Assembly (NCBI RefSeq): GCF_902806685.2
Contig: NC_048538.1
Location: 15,314,001-15,378,000 of the forward strand
Direction: 5' to 3'
DNA length: 64,000 bases
Source of the DNA: Maniola hyperantus
Taxonomy: Eukaryota; Arthropoda; Insecta; Lepidoptera; Nymphalidae
Position numbers and translations under genes: made by a program
Notes under the pieces: generated by a model
The model's input: the letters and a program-made list of their open reading frames with translations, nothing else
Told to the model about the DNA's origin: nothing
Databases searched by the model: none
Part shown: one piece after another, positions 53,036 through 63,304 of the stretch
Position numbering within the stretch: the stretch's first letter is position 1
Layout: each line of letters opens with the position of its first letter

Positions 53036-53130
53036 CTTTTTTTATTATTCAGGTAAAAGTTTGCCCTTGACTGCAATCTCACCTGGTGGTAAGTGATGAT
53101 GCAGTCTAAGATGGAATCGGGCTAACCTAA
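53036..53130 (-). repeat. LINE 3'-UTR fragment
   Basis: CACCTGGTGGTAAGTGATGA, CTAAGATGGAATCGGGCTAA. A short copy of the 21885 family. Confidence 0.65.
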
Positions 53131-53708
53131 CCGGGCTAGCCTACGTCACGCATACGTCAACCCGAAAGCACACCAGTGTACTTACATCCGTCACCCATCG
53201 TTTACTAGCCGTCTTAAGACCACCACTACGACAATATCTACAGTAAAGATCCCAGTCTACTTCACTGAATATATTTTTTCCAATCTGAAGATCGCCCAAA
53301 AGGGATGTAGGAAGGGAATTGGTAGAAAACTATAAAAAAGCATCTAAATTAAAGATTTTTTAATCTTCTAAATCGCTATCTCTTATAACTTAAACCGCAT
53401 ATAAACAAGACTTTCTCATGAAACATCACGTATCTAACATAAGCAGTTTCTTTTGCCGAGATGTGAAACGCAATGATTCCTCGCGTTTCAAAGATAATTA
53501 ACGTTGAATCAGTAACAGATGGGATAAAGCAATTACTCATGGAGGTAAAAAAGGCCATCTGGCTTCTTTATTGAAGTGTTAACAGATGTCAATCATGTAC
53601 TAGTTATTTTTGTATGACATAGATATTTGACTAGTGCAGGGGTACCAAAATTTTACAATAGCTCAATAGATAAGGTGTCAGACTGAAATCCGAAAACACT
53701 TAGCTGAT
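53131..53708. other. No gene recognised
   Basis: No supported ORF or repeat. Confidence 0.4.
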
Positions 53709-54142
53709 TTTAAGGGTTCTGTACCTCAAAAGGAAAAAAGGAACCCTTACCTATAGGATCACTTTTTTGTTTGTCTGTCTGTCTGTCCGTCTGTCCGTCG
53801 CGTCTATCAAGAAAACCTTTAGGGTACTTCGCGTTGACCTAGAATCATGAAATTTGGTAGGTAGGTACTAAAAGTAGCACAAGTAAAGGAATAAATCCGT
53901 AAAACCGTTGTGGTTACATCACAAAAAAAAATTATAATGTGCTCATGAATAAACAATAGTATTTTCAATTTTCAAAGTAAGATAATATTATACTTACCAA
54001 GTGGGGTTTCATATGACAGGGCTTTATCTGTACATTCTAAAACAGATTTTTATTTATTTTTATGCAGTTATTATTTCTCGTGCAATATACGACTTTAGTA
54101 CGGAACCCTCGGTGCGCGAGCCTGACTCGCACTTGGCCGGTT
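53709..54142 (+). mobile_element. GGGTTCCGTAC-family element
   Basis: Starts AAGGGTTCTGTACCTCAAAA and ends CCTGACTCGCACTTGGCCGG. The interior is collinear with 24203-24665. Confidence 0.7.
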
Positions 54143-54361
54143 GTTTACATGCTTAGAAAAGTCACTCTATCTTTCAGGTAAATCTCTCGACCCTTCGTCT
54201 CGTTTAGTCGCGGCGACAAAAAGTAGTCTAAAGTAAAAGGGAAGGCTACTGCGTAATACAAAGAGCCTGTTCAGTGTAAGTACATCCTCGTTAGATCAGC
54301 GGCTTTGATTGGACTCTATGTAGACAAAGAGGCACTGCCTCTGTAGTCTGTACATAAAGAC
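54143..54361. other. No gene recognised
   Basis: Short unannotated spacer between two repeats. Confidence 0.4.
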
Positions 54362-54511
54362 CGCGACAGGTCGAGATAGCAGTCGGGGTATGAGGCGGGA
54401 GTACACCCCACACACCCACACGTCACCTGCGCTATCCCGCACCGGGTTAGCGTGGGGGCTATGCGGGTGTGCGGGGCGTCCCCACCCTAATTGCCATCTC
54501 GACCTGTCGCG
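54362..54511. mobile_element. MITE, GACAGGTCGAGATGGC family
   Basis: CGCGACAGGTCGAGATAGCA at the left and TTGCCATCTCGACCTGTCGC (then G) at the right. Inner pairs GGGTGTGCGGGGCGTCCCC and GTGTGGGGTGTACTCCC-like text. Same family as 35571-35723. Confidence 0.78.
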
Positions 54512-54523
54512 TACCTACTATAG

Positions 54524-54695
54524 TTTTTTTTAAAGAATATTAAGCCATTTTAAATGACTAATATTTCCCTTTCATCTCCAACTAAGCGTCAGGCTTGTGC
54601 TAGGAGTAGGTACGACAATAGTGCAACGGGCGGGGTTTGATCCGGCGTCCTTCGGTTTTCAGTCCACTCCTTTACCGGTTGAGCTATTGAGGCTC
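54524..54695 (-). mobile_element. tRNA-derived SINE, well preserved
   Basis: Minus strand: GAGCCTCAATAGCTCAACCG, GGACTGAAAACCGAAGGAC, CGGATCAAACCCCGCCCGTT (B box), TACCTACTCCTAGCACAAGC, AGTTGGAGATGAAAGGGAAA, ending TTCTTTAAAAAAA. About 172 bp. Confidence 0.82.
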
Positions 54696-55294
54696 TATAC
54701 GGGTTGTAGCTATAGAGGTTGTACTTATACCTTCTATTTGTATTATCACATCAAAGGTTCAAGGAATTTTTAGGACACGATAAAAGATTTATTAGACTTT
54801 GCTATAAAAGATGGCTGTCTCAACTTAAGGAAGGCCTTATTTCGGACACTTTAGTACGCCTGTACCATTACACTTTTCAATAGCCCGTAAATGCTTGATT
54901 GTAAACTGGAGAGATCGAAACGCTCGTTAAAATTGGCTGAAGGCTTGGACAAACACAACGCGTAACGGCATTGAGAGCTTTTAAGGTATTTTAAGGATTA
55001 GTAGGTAAGTTAAAAAGGCAATAGCATGCCTTGTCTGTCGCATGTCTGTCGTAGAACTGATGGCCGATGGGGCAGATGCGTTCTAGAGTGGACAGAAGTT
55101 CTAGGGTTTTGTACTCCTTCTGACCTCTTGAGCTGTCGCGGACTATAGGTCTGCTAAATGCCTAGTCCCTTACACTATTTAATTAATCCATTTCTGGCAC
55201 TTTATCGTTTTTTAATAATCACGTCATAATGGTAGAAGTTTTCTTATTTTATTGCTGGGATGCGGCTGAAACACAACAAAGCGCAGCGTAGAAA
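54696..55294. other. No gene; MITE scrap at 55128-55148
   Basis: GAGCTGTCGCGGACTATAGG at 55129 matches the right terminus of the 35571 MITE. The remainder is unannotated. Confidence 0.4.
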
Positions 55295-55440
55295 GACCCT
55301 CCCCCAACACTAGGTGGACAGACGACATCAAAGGAGTCGCACGGAGCCACTGGTTTCAGGCGGCATGTGGAAGTCTCTACAAAGATTTACGAGTATGTCC
55401 AGCAGTGGATATCTATCGGTTGACGATAATGATGACACAA
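55295..55440 (+). mobile_element. RTE 3' end
   Basis: TRWTDDIKGVARSHWFQAAC, then VQQWISIG and a GATAATGATGA tail. Truncated 5'. Confidence 0.75.
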
Positions 55441-56800
55441 TGTTGAGTGAAGGGTAAGCAAAGAGAGAGACAAATCAAACACGTTGATCCAAGAAACCAG
55501 CGCGGTGTGGCTGAAACTCAACACTCGCCGTTAGATGTGTTACGCGCAAGGGATTTACAACTGTATTAACATGCGACGGATGTCGTCTCGGCAGTCTGAC
55601 GGCCGGTGCGCCTTCCGTTAGGTATGTTGGATATACCTAACCTAACCTGATGTTATGTAAGACAATAGGGCAGCAGGCTGGCAGCTACCTTGGACAAAGA
55701 ATTAGTTTGACCATCCAAAGGGGTAATGCGCTGCCAGCATTTTGGGTACAACGCCTCGCTGCGGTGGTGTCGATGAGGTTTTAGATTTAGTTTAAATCAG
55801 TTTTTCGAAGTATGTACCTTGCCCATTGCCACTACAGCTTCGCAAATCGTTGAGCTATATCTGTTACTCTGGTTCTCCTACGGATCTCCTTTGTTGGTCT
55901 TTCGTATGTATAGTGGTGTTTTATTAAGCTATGGACCATTTCAATTAATAATGTCTACAAATAAATAACCACATTCAGATAGTAGGAAATATGAGATTTT
56001 ACATTTAACTACGTTGATAGAATTCGAGGCCGAAACACAATGACAGTATGAACCTTGAGAGCTATGATTTTACAGACAGACACGCAGACAGACAAAGCTA
56101 AGCTCATAACGCCCTTTTTTGCGATCGGTCGATTTCGTCGAAGATTCTGTATGCCTGCAGTTCCATTTCCAAGATTTTGCATGAGATGAGAGATCGTAAT
56201 CAAGCTCAAACTTGTCAAACACAAAAAATATCCATTCCATACGACCATACATCATACGTGTCATAGAAAATTACCATAATAATACATGCTTCGCAATACT
56301 TCAACTTTAGCGCACCAAGTTTCCCATTATAGAGTCCGTTATATCATTTAAAACAAAACCTAAGAAACGACTGCCATCCTAGAGCCTAGATGCAGGCGCA
56401 TTATGAAACGAATTACCGATTCGCCTCACCCCGAACGAAGGCTAGGTGTACACTGATGGGCAAATTATGCTTGGTAAATTTTAAATTATAGTTACCAACG
56501 TTCCGTTTTTAGAAAGGCGTTGAAACATTTTTTCCGTCCTAAGTATACAAAGTTAGAGCCTTATAACTTCTCAATTAATGCCTAATTAACACAATTAACG
56601 AAGGCTAGGTGAACGTTTATAGGCTAATTATTATGGTCGATTTTAAATAATTATACTATTACCTACGTTGCGTTTTTAGAAATTCGTTGAAATTACACTT
56701 TTTCTGTCCTACTTATGGTTAAAGCCTACTTAACTAGGTGGAAATTAATGAGCAAATTATGCTTGAATTTTTTTATTTTTAGTTTGGTTACTACTTAATT
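55441..56800. other. Long stretch without recognised gene
   Basis: 55840-55905 is an RTE scrap in complement (CACTACAGCTTCGCAAATCG). 56400-56760 contains loose repeats of GAAGGCTAGGTG and GTTGCGTTTTTAGAAA (three or four units, also 57255 and 57565), suggesting an old tandem array. Overlapping minus-strand ORFs at 56009-56264 lack motifs. Confidence 0.4.
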
Positions 56801-56856
56801 TTTTTAAGGGTTCCGTACCTCAAAAGGAAAAACAGAACCCTTATAGAAACACTTCG

Positions 56857-56889
<33 letters not shown>

Positions 56890-57245
56890 AAGAAACCTAT
56901 TATAGGGTACTTCCCATTGACCTAGAATCATGAAATTTGGCAGAAAGGTAGGTATTATAGCAGACATGAGGGGAAAAATCTAAAAATTGTGAATTTGTGG
57001 TTACAACACATGTAAAAAATTAAAATGTGTTCATGAACAAATATTGCTATTTTCAACTTTCAAAGTAAGATCACTATACCAAATAGGACATTATATGAAA
57101 GGGTTTTACGTGTACATTCTAAAACAAATTTTTATTTATTTTTAGGCATAATAGTTTTTGATTTATCGTGCTAAATGTCGATAAAATACGATTATGGTAC
57201 GGGATCCTCAATGCGCGAGTTTGACTCGCACTTGGCCGGTTTTTG
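56801..57245 (+). mobile_element. GGGTTCCGTAC-family element, full length
   Basis: Starts TTTTTAAGGGTTCCGTACCT and ends GCACTTGGCCGGTTTTT, with GTCTGTCTG units and GACCTAGAATCATGAAATTT inside. Confidence 0.7.
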
Positions 57246-57329
57246 AAATAATTATACTAGTACCTACGTTGCGTTTTTAAAAATGTGTTGAAATTACACT
57301 TTGTCTGTCCTATTTACAATTAAAGCCAA

Positions 57330-57545
57330 CTAGCTTATACTCGCAACTTCGTCCGCGTGGACTACACAAATTTCGAACCCCTATTTCACCCCCTTAGGGG
57401 TTGAATTTTCTAAAATCCTTTCTTAGCAAATGCCTACGTCATAATAACTATCTGTATGCCAAATTTCAGACCGATCCATCCAGTAGTTTGACCTGTGTGC
57501 TGATAGATCAGTCAGTCAGTCACCTTTTCCTTTTATATATTTAGA
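57330..57545 (-). mobile_element. Complete GACTGACTGAC-type Helitron
   Basis: CTAGCTTATACTCGCAACTT at the left (3' end in complement), ACCCCCTTAGGGGTTGAATT, TCAGTCAGTCAGTCACC, and TTATATATTTAGA at the right (5' TCTAAATATATAA). 216 bp. Confidence 0.75.
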
Positions 57546-57619
57546 CTACTCAAATACCTAACTAACAAAGGCTAGGTGAAAATTAATGAGCAAATAATGC
57601 TTGAATTTTTTTATATTTA

Positions 57620-57790
57620 TACTTACTGTCACGCAAAAACTACTGAACGGATTTAGATGAAATTTGGAATGGAGATAGATTATACCCTGGATTAACACAT
57701 AGGCTAATTTTTTTCCCGGAAAATCAAAGAGTTCCCGCGGGATTTTGAAAAATGAAAATCCACGCGGACGAAGTCGCGGGCATCAGCTAG
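57620..57790 (+). mobile_element. Helitron, AGTAGTTTTTGCGTG subfamily
   Basis: ACGCAAAAACTACTGAACGG, AATCAAAGAGTTCCCGCGGG, hairpin CGCGGACGAAGTCGCGGGCA and CTAG at 57787-57790 next to T. The complement relationship to 8603-8826 confirms the family. Confidence 0.7.
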
Positions 57791-58472
57791 TAGTCTCTAT
57801 AAGATAGTGTGCACTAGGCCTCAATTCTATTTTTTGATTGATTCCCCTATAAATACTCCGTGAGACACCTCGCGATAGAGCCTTCCAGATAATAGTAATT
57901 GCCTTTATAGTACAAATTGATTTACTGCTAATGGAATTAGGTACGAGTATGAACGCAGAGGGCTATAAATTACCCTACAAACTTCTCTTTAACTTCAAAC
58001 AGTTTATTAAACTCACTAACTAACTGGATTCATTGAGAACAAAACATAAAGGAGATCGAATGCTATGTTTTGTTTTCATTTGATACAACTTCAACCGTAT
58101 GTTAAAGTTAATAAAGATAAGTTTCAATTGTTATCAATAAATACTTTGCACTTCGTAGAGGTCTACTCTACTTCGTAGGTGTGCGTCGTGCGATGCAGCT
58201 TTCGCGTTGATTCTGTGGCGGTTGCCACAGTAGAAACTAGATGGCGTTGTTCAATCGATAATATTTCATGACGTAGTCCCGAACAAATGTACCGCCGACA
58301 ATACTCGCACTAACGGAGTTTTCGGCAATCTGGACTATACAAAGAAGTTTCGCGCTACCGAGCAAAACTAACCGCTCGGTGGGAGATCTCCCTTTGGTAC
58401 GGTCGAGCCTGCACATCGCTCCCGTACAATTCTATTGTCGAACGATTCAGTCGCAAGCTCGCAAGAGACCTG
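57791..58472. other. No gene recognised
   Basis: 58085-58180 (ACTTCAACCGTATGTTAAAG, CTTCGTAGG) resembles 38200-38285 (TTCAACCGTATGTCAAAAAA, CACTTCGTAATAGG) in complement-free order, so a shared unclassified repeat. No coding signal. Confidence 0.4.
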
Positions 58473-58639
58473 CCCCCCAATTGTGTAAGAAAAACGTATT
58501 CATCGTTATCGTAATCGTCAACAAATTCTGCCCTTTGATTGGCTGTGAATAATGTAAACAGCGAATCAACCAATCAAAGGGTAGAATTTTTTGACGATTA
58601 CGATAACGATGAATACGTTTTTCTTACACAATTGGGGGG
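58473..58639. mobile_element. Palindromic MITE with CTG flanks
   Basis: CCCCCCAATTGTGTAAGAAA (58473) continues as an arm of about 70 bp whose complement ends at 58639. The arms hold AACGTATTCATCGTTATCGT and CCCTTTGATTGG. CTG occurs directly on both sides (58470-58472, 58640-58642), a possible 3-bp target duplication. Confidence 0.78.
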
Positions 58640-58715
58640 CTGAGTTGAAACTCGCGAATTCCCCGCTTATTAAAGACTTGTATTTTCCAGCTAAATAGTA
58701 AGTTTTATTATAAAA

Positions 58716-58835
58716 CTAGATGATGCCCGCGACTTCGTCCGCAAGGATTAAGGTTCTTAAAATCCCGTGGGAACTCTTTGTTTTTCCGGGATGAAAAGTA
58801 CCTTCTATATGTCCTTCCTTACTTTACGACCTAGA
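58716..58835 (-). mobile_element. Lep1-like Helitron 3' half
   Basis: CTAGATGATGCCCGCGACTT, CGTGGGAACTCTTTGTTTTT, then broken off after TATGTCCTTCC. Confidence 0.65.
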
Positions 58836-59000
58836 TCTTAAGCACATGAACTTAATTACAGACATGCAGATCTAAGGATGTCGTCTTCATTATCCTTTGG
58901 TATTCAAATCAAAGAGTTTAACCAACTGTACCACACGACTGTACTACGCTTTTGCTAGGGAAAAAGTAATGAGATGAGCTGACGCTTCCTTTGACTGTAT
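58836..59000. other. No gene recognised
   Basis: Short unannotated spacer. Confidence 0.4.
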
Positions 59001-59561
59001 TTTTAGGGTTCCGTACCTCAAAAGGAAAAAGGAACCCTTATAGGATCACTCTGTTGTCTGTCCGTCTGTCTGTCTGTCTGTCTGTCGTGTCTGTCAAGAA
59101 AACATGTATGGAAAGCACCGGAGAGCGCAATAGGGTTACTTCTCTTAAAAACCAGCCAAGTGCGAGTCAGACTCGCGCACCGAGGGTTCCGTACTACATT
59201 CGTATTTTTTTTACATTTTGCACGATAAATCAAAAACTATTATGCGTAAAAATAAATAACAATCTGTTTTAGAATGTACAGGTAAAACCCTTTCATATGA
59301 TACCCCACTTGGTATATTAATCTCTCATGGATTTTTTTATTTATTTTTTGTAATGTAACCACCAATTCATCGTTTTCAGATTTTTCCTACCCTTGCGTGT
59401 GCTATTAGCTGGTTATAGAGCTACCTACCTGCCAAATTTCATGATTCTAAGTCAACGGGAAATACCCTACAGGTTTCTTGACAGACACGACAGACAGACA
59501 TAGGTACAACGAAGTGATCCTATAAGGGTTCCTTTTTTCTTTTTGTGATATGGAACCCTAA
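59001..59561. mobile_element. Two GGGTTCCGTAC elements, inverted and abutting
   Basis: 59001-59146 is the left third of a plus-oriented copy (TTTTAGGGTTCCGTACCTCA). At 59147 a minus-oriented copy starts (AAAAACCAGCCAAGTGCGAG) and runs to ATGGAACCCTA (59561). The second probably inserted into the first or came from a rearrangement. Confidence 0.65.
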
Positions 59562-60593
59562 ATATATAGAAAATCCCGGAATATCAGTGAATTGGTGCCA
59601 CTATTCACAGCCCCTATACCAGATTTTCGCAAAGTAGGATGTGCCAATTAATGCAACAATATAGCAAAAAGCTGCTCAAAATTATTTCTACCGACCCATT
59701 CATAAGCCCACGTGCACACTAGAGTATAACAATACAGCTTCCCTCTCTAATCTCAGACCACCCCAGTATGAACACCACTTTATGGATATTTGTAGACTAG
59801 CCCTATTGTATAGATTCTTTTGTCTGGAATCATCAGGGATAGATATCGATTAAGGGAACTGATATTATGGTGCAGGATGCAGTTGGAATATGCCAGTAAG
59901 GGACAAAGGTGATTCCGAGTTAAATAGGGGATAAAAGTTTGTATGAAAGTCAGCCATTTCTAAAATTACGAGTTCTATAAAAATTGGTATCTGGGCTCCA
60001 TAGCTGGACAGTGGACTCGCAGTTAAAAATTAATAAATACGTGTTTTGAGATTTTCAGAAATTCCAATCCTCACTGATTGTCAAAATTCCATATGAGTGA
60101 AGCCGCTAACGGTCGCTAGTTTCCTCATAAAGTCATAACACAATACCCCTCTGTACTCCTGTTTACTCAACTTACGCTTATATAAAGGTCCCATACAGAT
60201 TACATACATCACGCTCCATCATTAAACAAAATTATATCATGGAATATTCACCCCTACCCTAAGGGTATACTAGCTAATGTCCCTTGCACATATTTTATGT
60301 CGCTTAGTTTATGGTGTAGAATTTTATAGGTGACATTAGTGTTATCTGTTACTCTGATTTCTGTTTCTCACTTCACAGGTCGTTGAACTATTATGTAGGC
60401 CGATAAAAATGTCCTAGGTCCATCTTTCAGAGGATTCAAATTCATAAATCTAATGACTTCTAGTCTATACTTCTATAGTCTTACAAGACAGGGCCATTCC
60501 GTACAGTATAATAATGTTTAATTTTCTCTTTGTTTATGGCCGTCCCTGTGATGCAAGCTATCTCTATATCAAATAGATGATTTAGATTTTTTA
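59562..60593. other. No gene recognised
   Basis: 59915-60000 is a scrap of the 39466-type Helitron (TAAATAGGGGATAAAAGTTT). The rest is unannotated. Confidence 0.4.
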
Positions 60594-60894
60594 TATCCCG
60601 TGGGAACTTTTTGATTTCAAGCTATTTCTGTATTCGTCAAAATCGATTAAACAGACAGACACTAATTATAGTAAGGATTAGCTTATTCCCGCGACTTTGT
60701 CCGCGTGGACTACTCAAATTTCACTGCCCTTAGGTGTTGCATTTTCAAAAATTCTTAGCGGATGTCATTTTCAACATAATACTCGTAGCTATCTGTATGC
60801 CGAATTTCAGCCCGATCGGTCTAGTAGTTTGAGCTGTGCGTTGATAGATCAGTCAGTCAGTCAGTCAGTCACCTTTTCATTCTATATATTTAGA
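60594..60894 (-). mobile_element. Helitron scrap and GACTGACTGAC-type Helitron
   Basis: 60594-60677 is decayed Lep1-like text. 60678-60894 starts TTAGCTTATTCCCGCGACTT (CTAG decayed), contains TCAGTCAGTCAGTCAGTC, and ends TATATATTTAGA. Confidence 0.65.
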
Positions 60895-61059
60895 TTAACG
60901 TCCCCGCCGCGCTGAATTCATGTTAGTTCGGGCTTATCTCAGAAACTACTGAACAGATTTTCATTCAGTTTTCATCGATAGAAAGAGAGATTTTATTTAA
61001 GAAGGCTATAAGCTATATTCATGAACTTTTTGCGTAAATAAGTTACTGCTTATGATTAT
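60895..61059. other. No gene recognised
   Basis: A possible Helitron-like scrap (CAGAAACTACTGAACAGATT at 60940). No coding signal. Confidence 0.4.
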
Positions 61060-61450
61060 AATCTCCTCTGGAAGGTGGGAAAGTCATTTGTGGGAATGAG
61101 TGTAATATTTTATAATAAAATTCCACAAGCAATTTTAGACTTGCCTTTACACAAGTTTAAAAAATGTGTTAAAACTATGCTCCTAAAAAAAAGCATATTA
61201 TACAGTCGCAGACTATGTAAACGATAAAAAAGCTTGGATTTGACTCGCTCCAGCAATGCACGGGGCTGCAATGGCTTGTATAGTACGGCATAATAACATT
61301 GTAAATTGAAAAATTAAAAAGAGCAACCGCCGAGTTTCTTGCTGGTTCTTCTCGGTAGGAACGGCATTCCGAACCAGTGGTAAATTAAAACTACCTCACT
61401 ATTCATATGTACTTGTAAAAAGTTTACATGAATAAAAAAACATTCTAGTC
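61060..61450 (+). mobile_element. CR1/jockey-like LINE 3' end, best preserved copy
   Basis: Reads RKVGKSFVGMSVIFYNKIPQ, AILDLPLHKFKKCVKTMLLK, then a stop and the UTR AGAGCAACCGCCGAGTTTCT, TTCTCGGTAGGAACGGCATT, ending TACATGAATAAAAAAA. It provides the reference for the split copy at 8240-8960. Confidence 0.8.
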
Positions 61451-62424
61451 TATCCTATTGTAATTGTGAATTAAGTCTCAAAAAATCGTCCTGTCTGAGA
61501 GAAGCGTGCGCTGCGTAAGTTAAATAATAATAAATAATAAATAAAATCATTTTATTTCAGGTCTGGGACCCATATAAAAACATGTTGATAGTAATTAAAA
61601 AATTTACAAATTTTTCTCACAGCATTTATGGAACGCTTAATGCTTTTACAATTAAACGAAACCATACGGATTAAGTTAGTTTGTAGGTTATTAGACTGTA
61701 CTGACATTATCGATCGTAATTAGTGGCGGTCTTCGTATATCGCTCTTTGTACCGTCTATAGACCAACCCAGCAGGCCAAAACTTCCCATCCAAAAATATT
61801 TCAAGTTTTCGGGTTACTCGAAAACAAGCCAGTTTAGTGAAATACATAGTTACTCTCAAGCTTCCCGTGTGACGCCGGGACGGGTTGCAACCAAGTAAAT
61901 GATAAAATCTAAATGCAATTCCGCAGTCCTTGCATATAAATAGCAACGATAAACCATTCACTCATTCAATAGACTGAACAGTTACCTATAATAATTATGC
62001 CAACTATTTTCTACTGGCTCAAGAGCTGCTGCTAGACAAAATGTTACATACAATAAAAATAAGAGTGCCCTGCCAAAAAACGATACGAGATTACAAACAC
62101 ATTTCTTGTTGAAAATGTATGGCGAATATTGAAGAGACATTGATGCGGTTCTTTGGAGAACTCTCAAAGAAAAATATGGGAAGACCTGATGATTGGGAGT
62201 TTGGAAGATGGTTAAGGAGGTCGGGCAAGTTATTGTAGATTGATGGGGGCTGCTCAAACAAAAAATACTCAAACCCTCATCCAATTGGCAGAGAGCTGGA
62301 AAAACCCCAAATTCTCTCTCAGAGGCTCATTGACATAATACTTGTCAATCTAAACACACCCCGAGAGCTGCTTTAGCAGCTCGCGCACAGAGCAAAATAC
62401 TAGTTTTAATTATCTTTATATAAA
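61451..62424. other. No gene recognised
   Basis: AATAATAAATAATAAATAAA at 61526 and a LINE-tail TTTATTTCAGGTCTGGGACC. ORFs on the minus strand at 61707 and 61982 have no motif or splice support. Confidence 0.4.
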
Positions 62425-62605
62425 TCTATAATATAAAATAGAATCACTAAATGTGTTGCTCATCGCAAATCTCGAGAACCGCTGAACCGATTTCGCTAAT
62501 TCTTTTTTTATAATATTCCTTGAAGTACGAGGATGCTTCTTACGGAGAGAAAAATTTAAAAAATTTGAATCGACTGTTAGGCGGAACGAAGTTCGCCAGG
62601 CTTGA
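62425..62605 (+). mobile_element. Helitron-like element, second copy of the 51370 type
   Basis: AATCACTAAATGTGTTGCTC, TCTCGAGAACCGCTGAACCG, ATTCCTTGAAGTACGAGGAT, and hairpin GGCGGAACGAAGTTCGCC followed by AGGCTTG. Confidence 0.6.
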
Positions 62606-63137
62606 TAAATCAAGCACTTCTTTAAAAATGCCCATCAGCTCTCAGATCTATATCATTCCTGCAGCAACAGCAATTACACCTATAGCATATCCCGGAAAAT
62701 AACAGAAACAGAGCATTTAATTTTAGACCTTGCTTTGATGAATTCACGGTATAATTTGGCATGTGAAATAAATATTTACTATCAACTAACTGGTGAACAC
62801 CCACGCGTGCTCTCAATGGGCTGTCGCAATCACACTGCATGTATGAAGCTTGACAGATTTTGATACTTGAACAACGTATCTGTTTTCATCTTCTGTTTTT
62901 GAAGACCGTTGTCATCCACTAGCAATGAAACTTGCAGAAGTCTCTGTTCATGATATCAATTTCTGCAAGTTTTAATTGCTAAAACTAATCTAATATTGGT
63001 TTACTGATTTGCTCAAGTGACGTGCCAGACTTGCTAGAGCTAAATAATTCTGCATGTTTAATTGCCAGTGGACATTTTGGTAAAAACAATAACGTAAGTT
63101 AAGAATAAATCTTATCTAGACTTTCGATTAATTTACA
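62606..63137. other. No gene recognised
   Basis: Unannotated; short ORFs only. Confidence 0.4.
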
Positions 63138-63304
63138 CTAGATGATACACCTGACTGCGTCCATGTGAACATAGATTTTTTTAATCCCTTAGGAAATCTT
63201 TAGCTATTTTAGTACCAAAGTTCAGCAAAATCTGTTAAAATTATGGGCCTTGAATGGTAACATATAGACAGACAGGCACACTTTCGCATTTATTGTAGTA
63301 TGGA
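63138..63304 (-). mobile_element. Lep1-like Helitron, decayed
   Basis: CTAGATGATACACCTGACTG at the left, CAAAGTTCAGCAAAATCTGT in the body, and CGCATTTATTGTAGTATGGA next to C at the right. 167 bp. Confidence 0.65.

Noticed and set aside
58355..58573. 72-codon minus-strand ORF
   Set aside because: Half of it is an arm of the palindromic element at 58473-58639; the rest has no motif or splice site.
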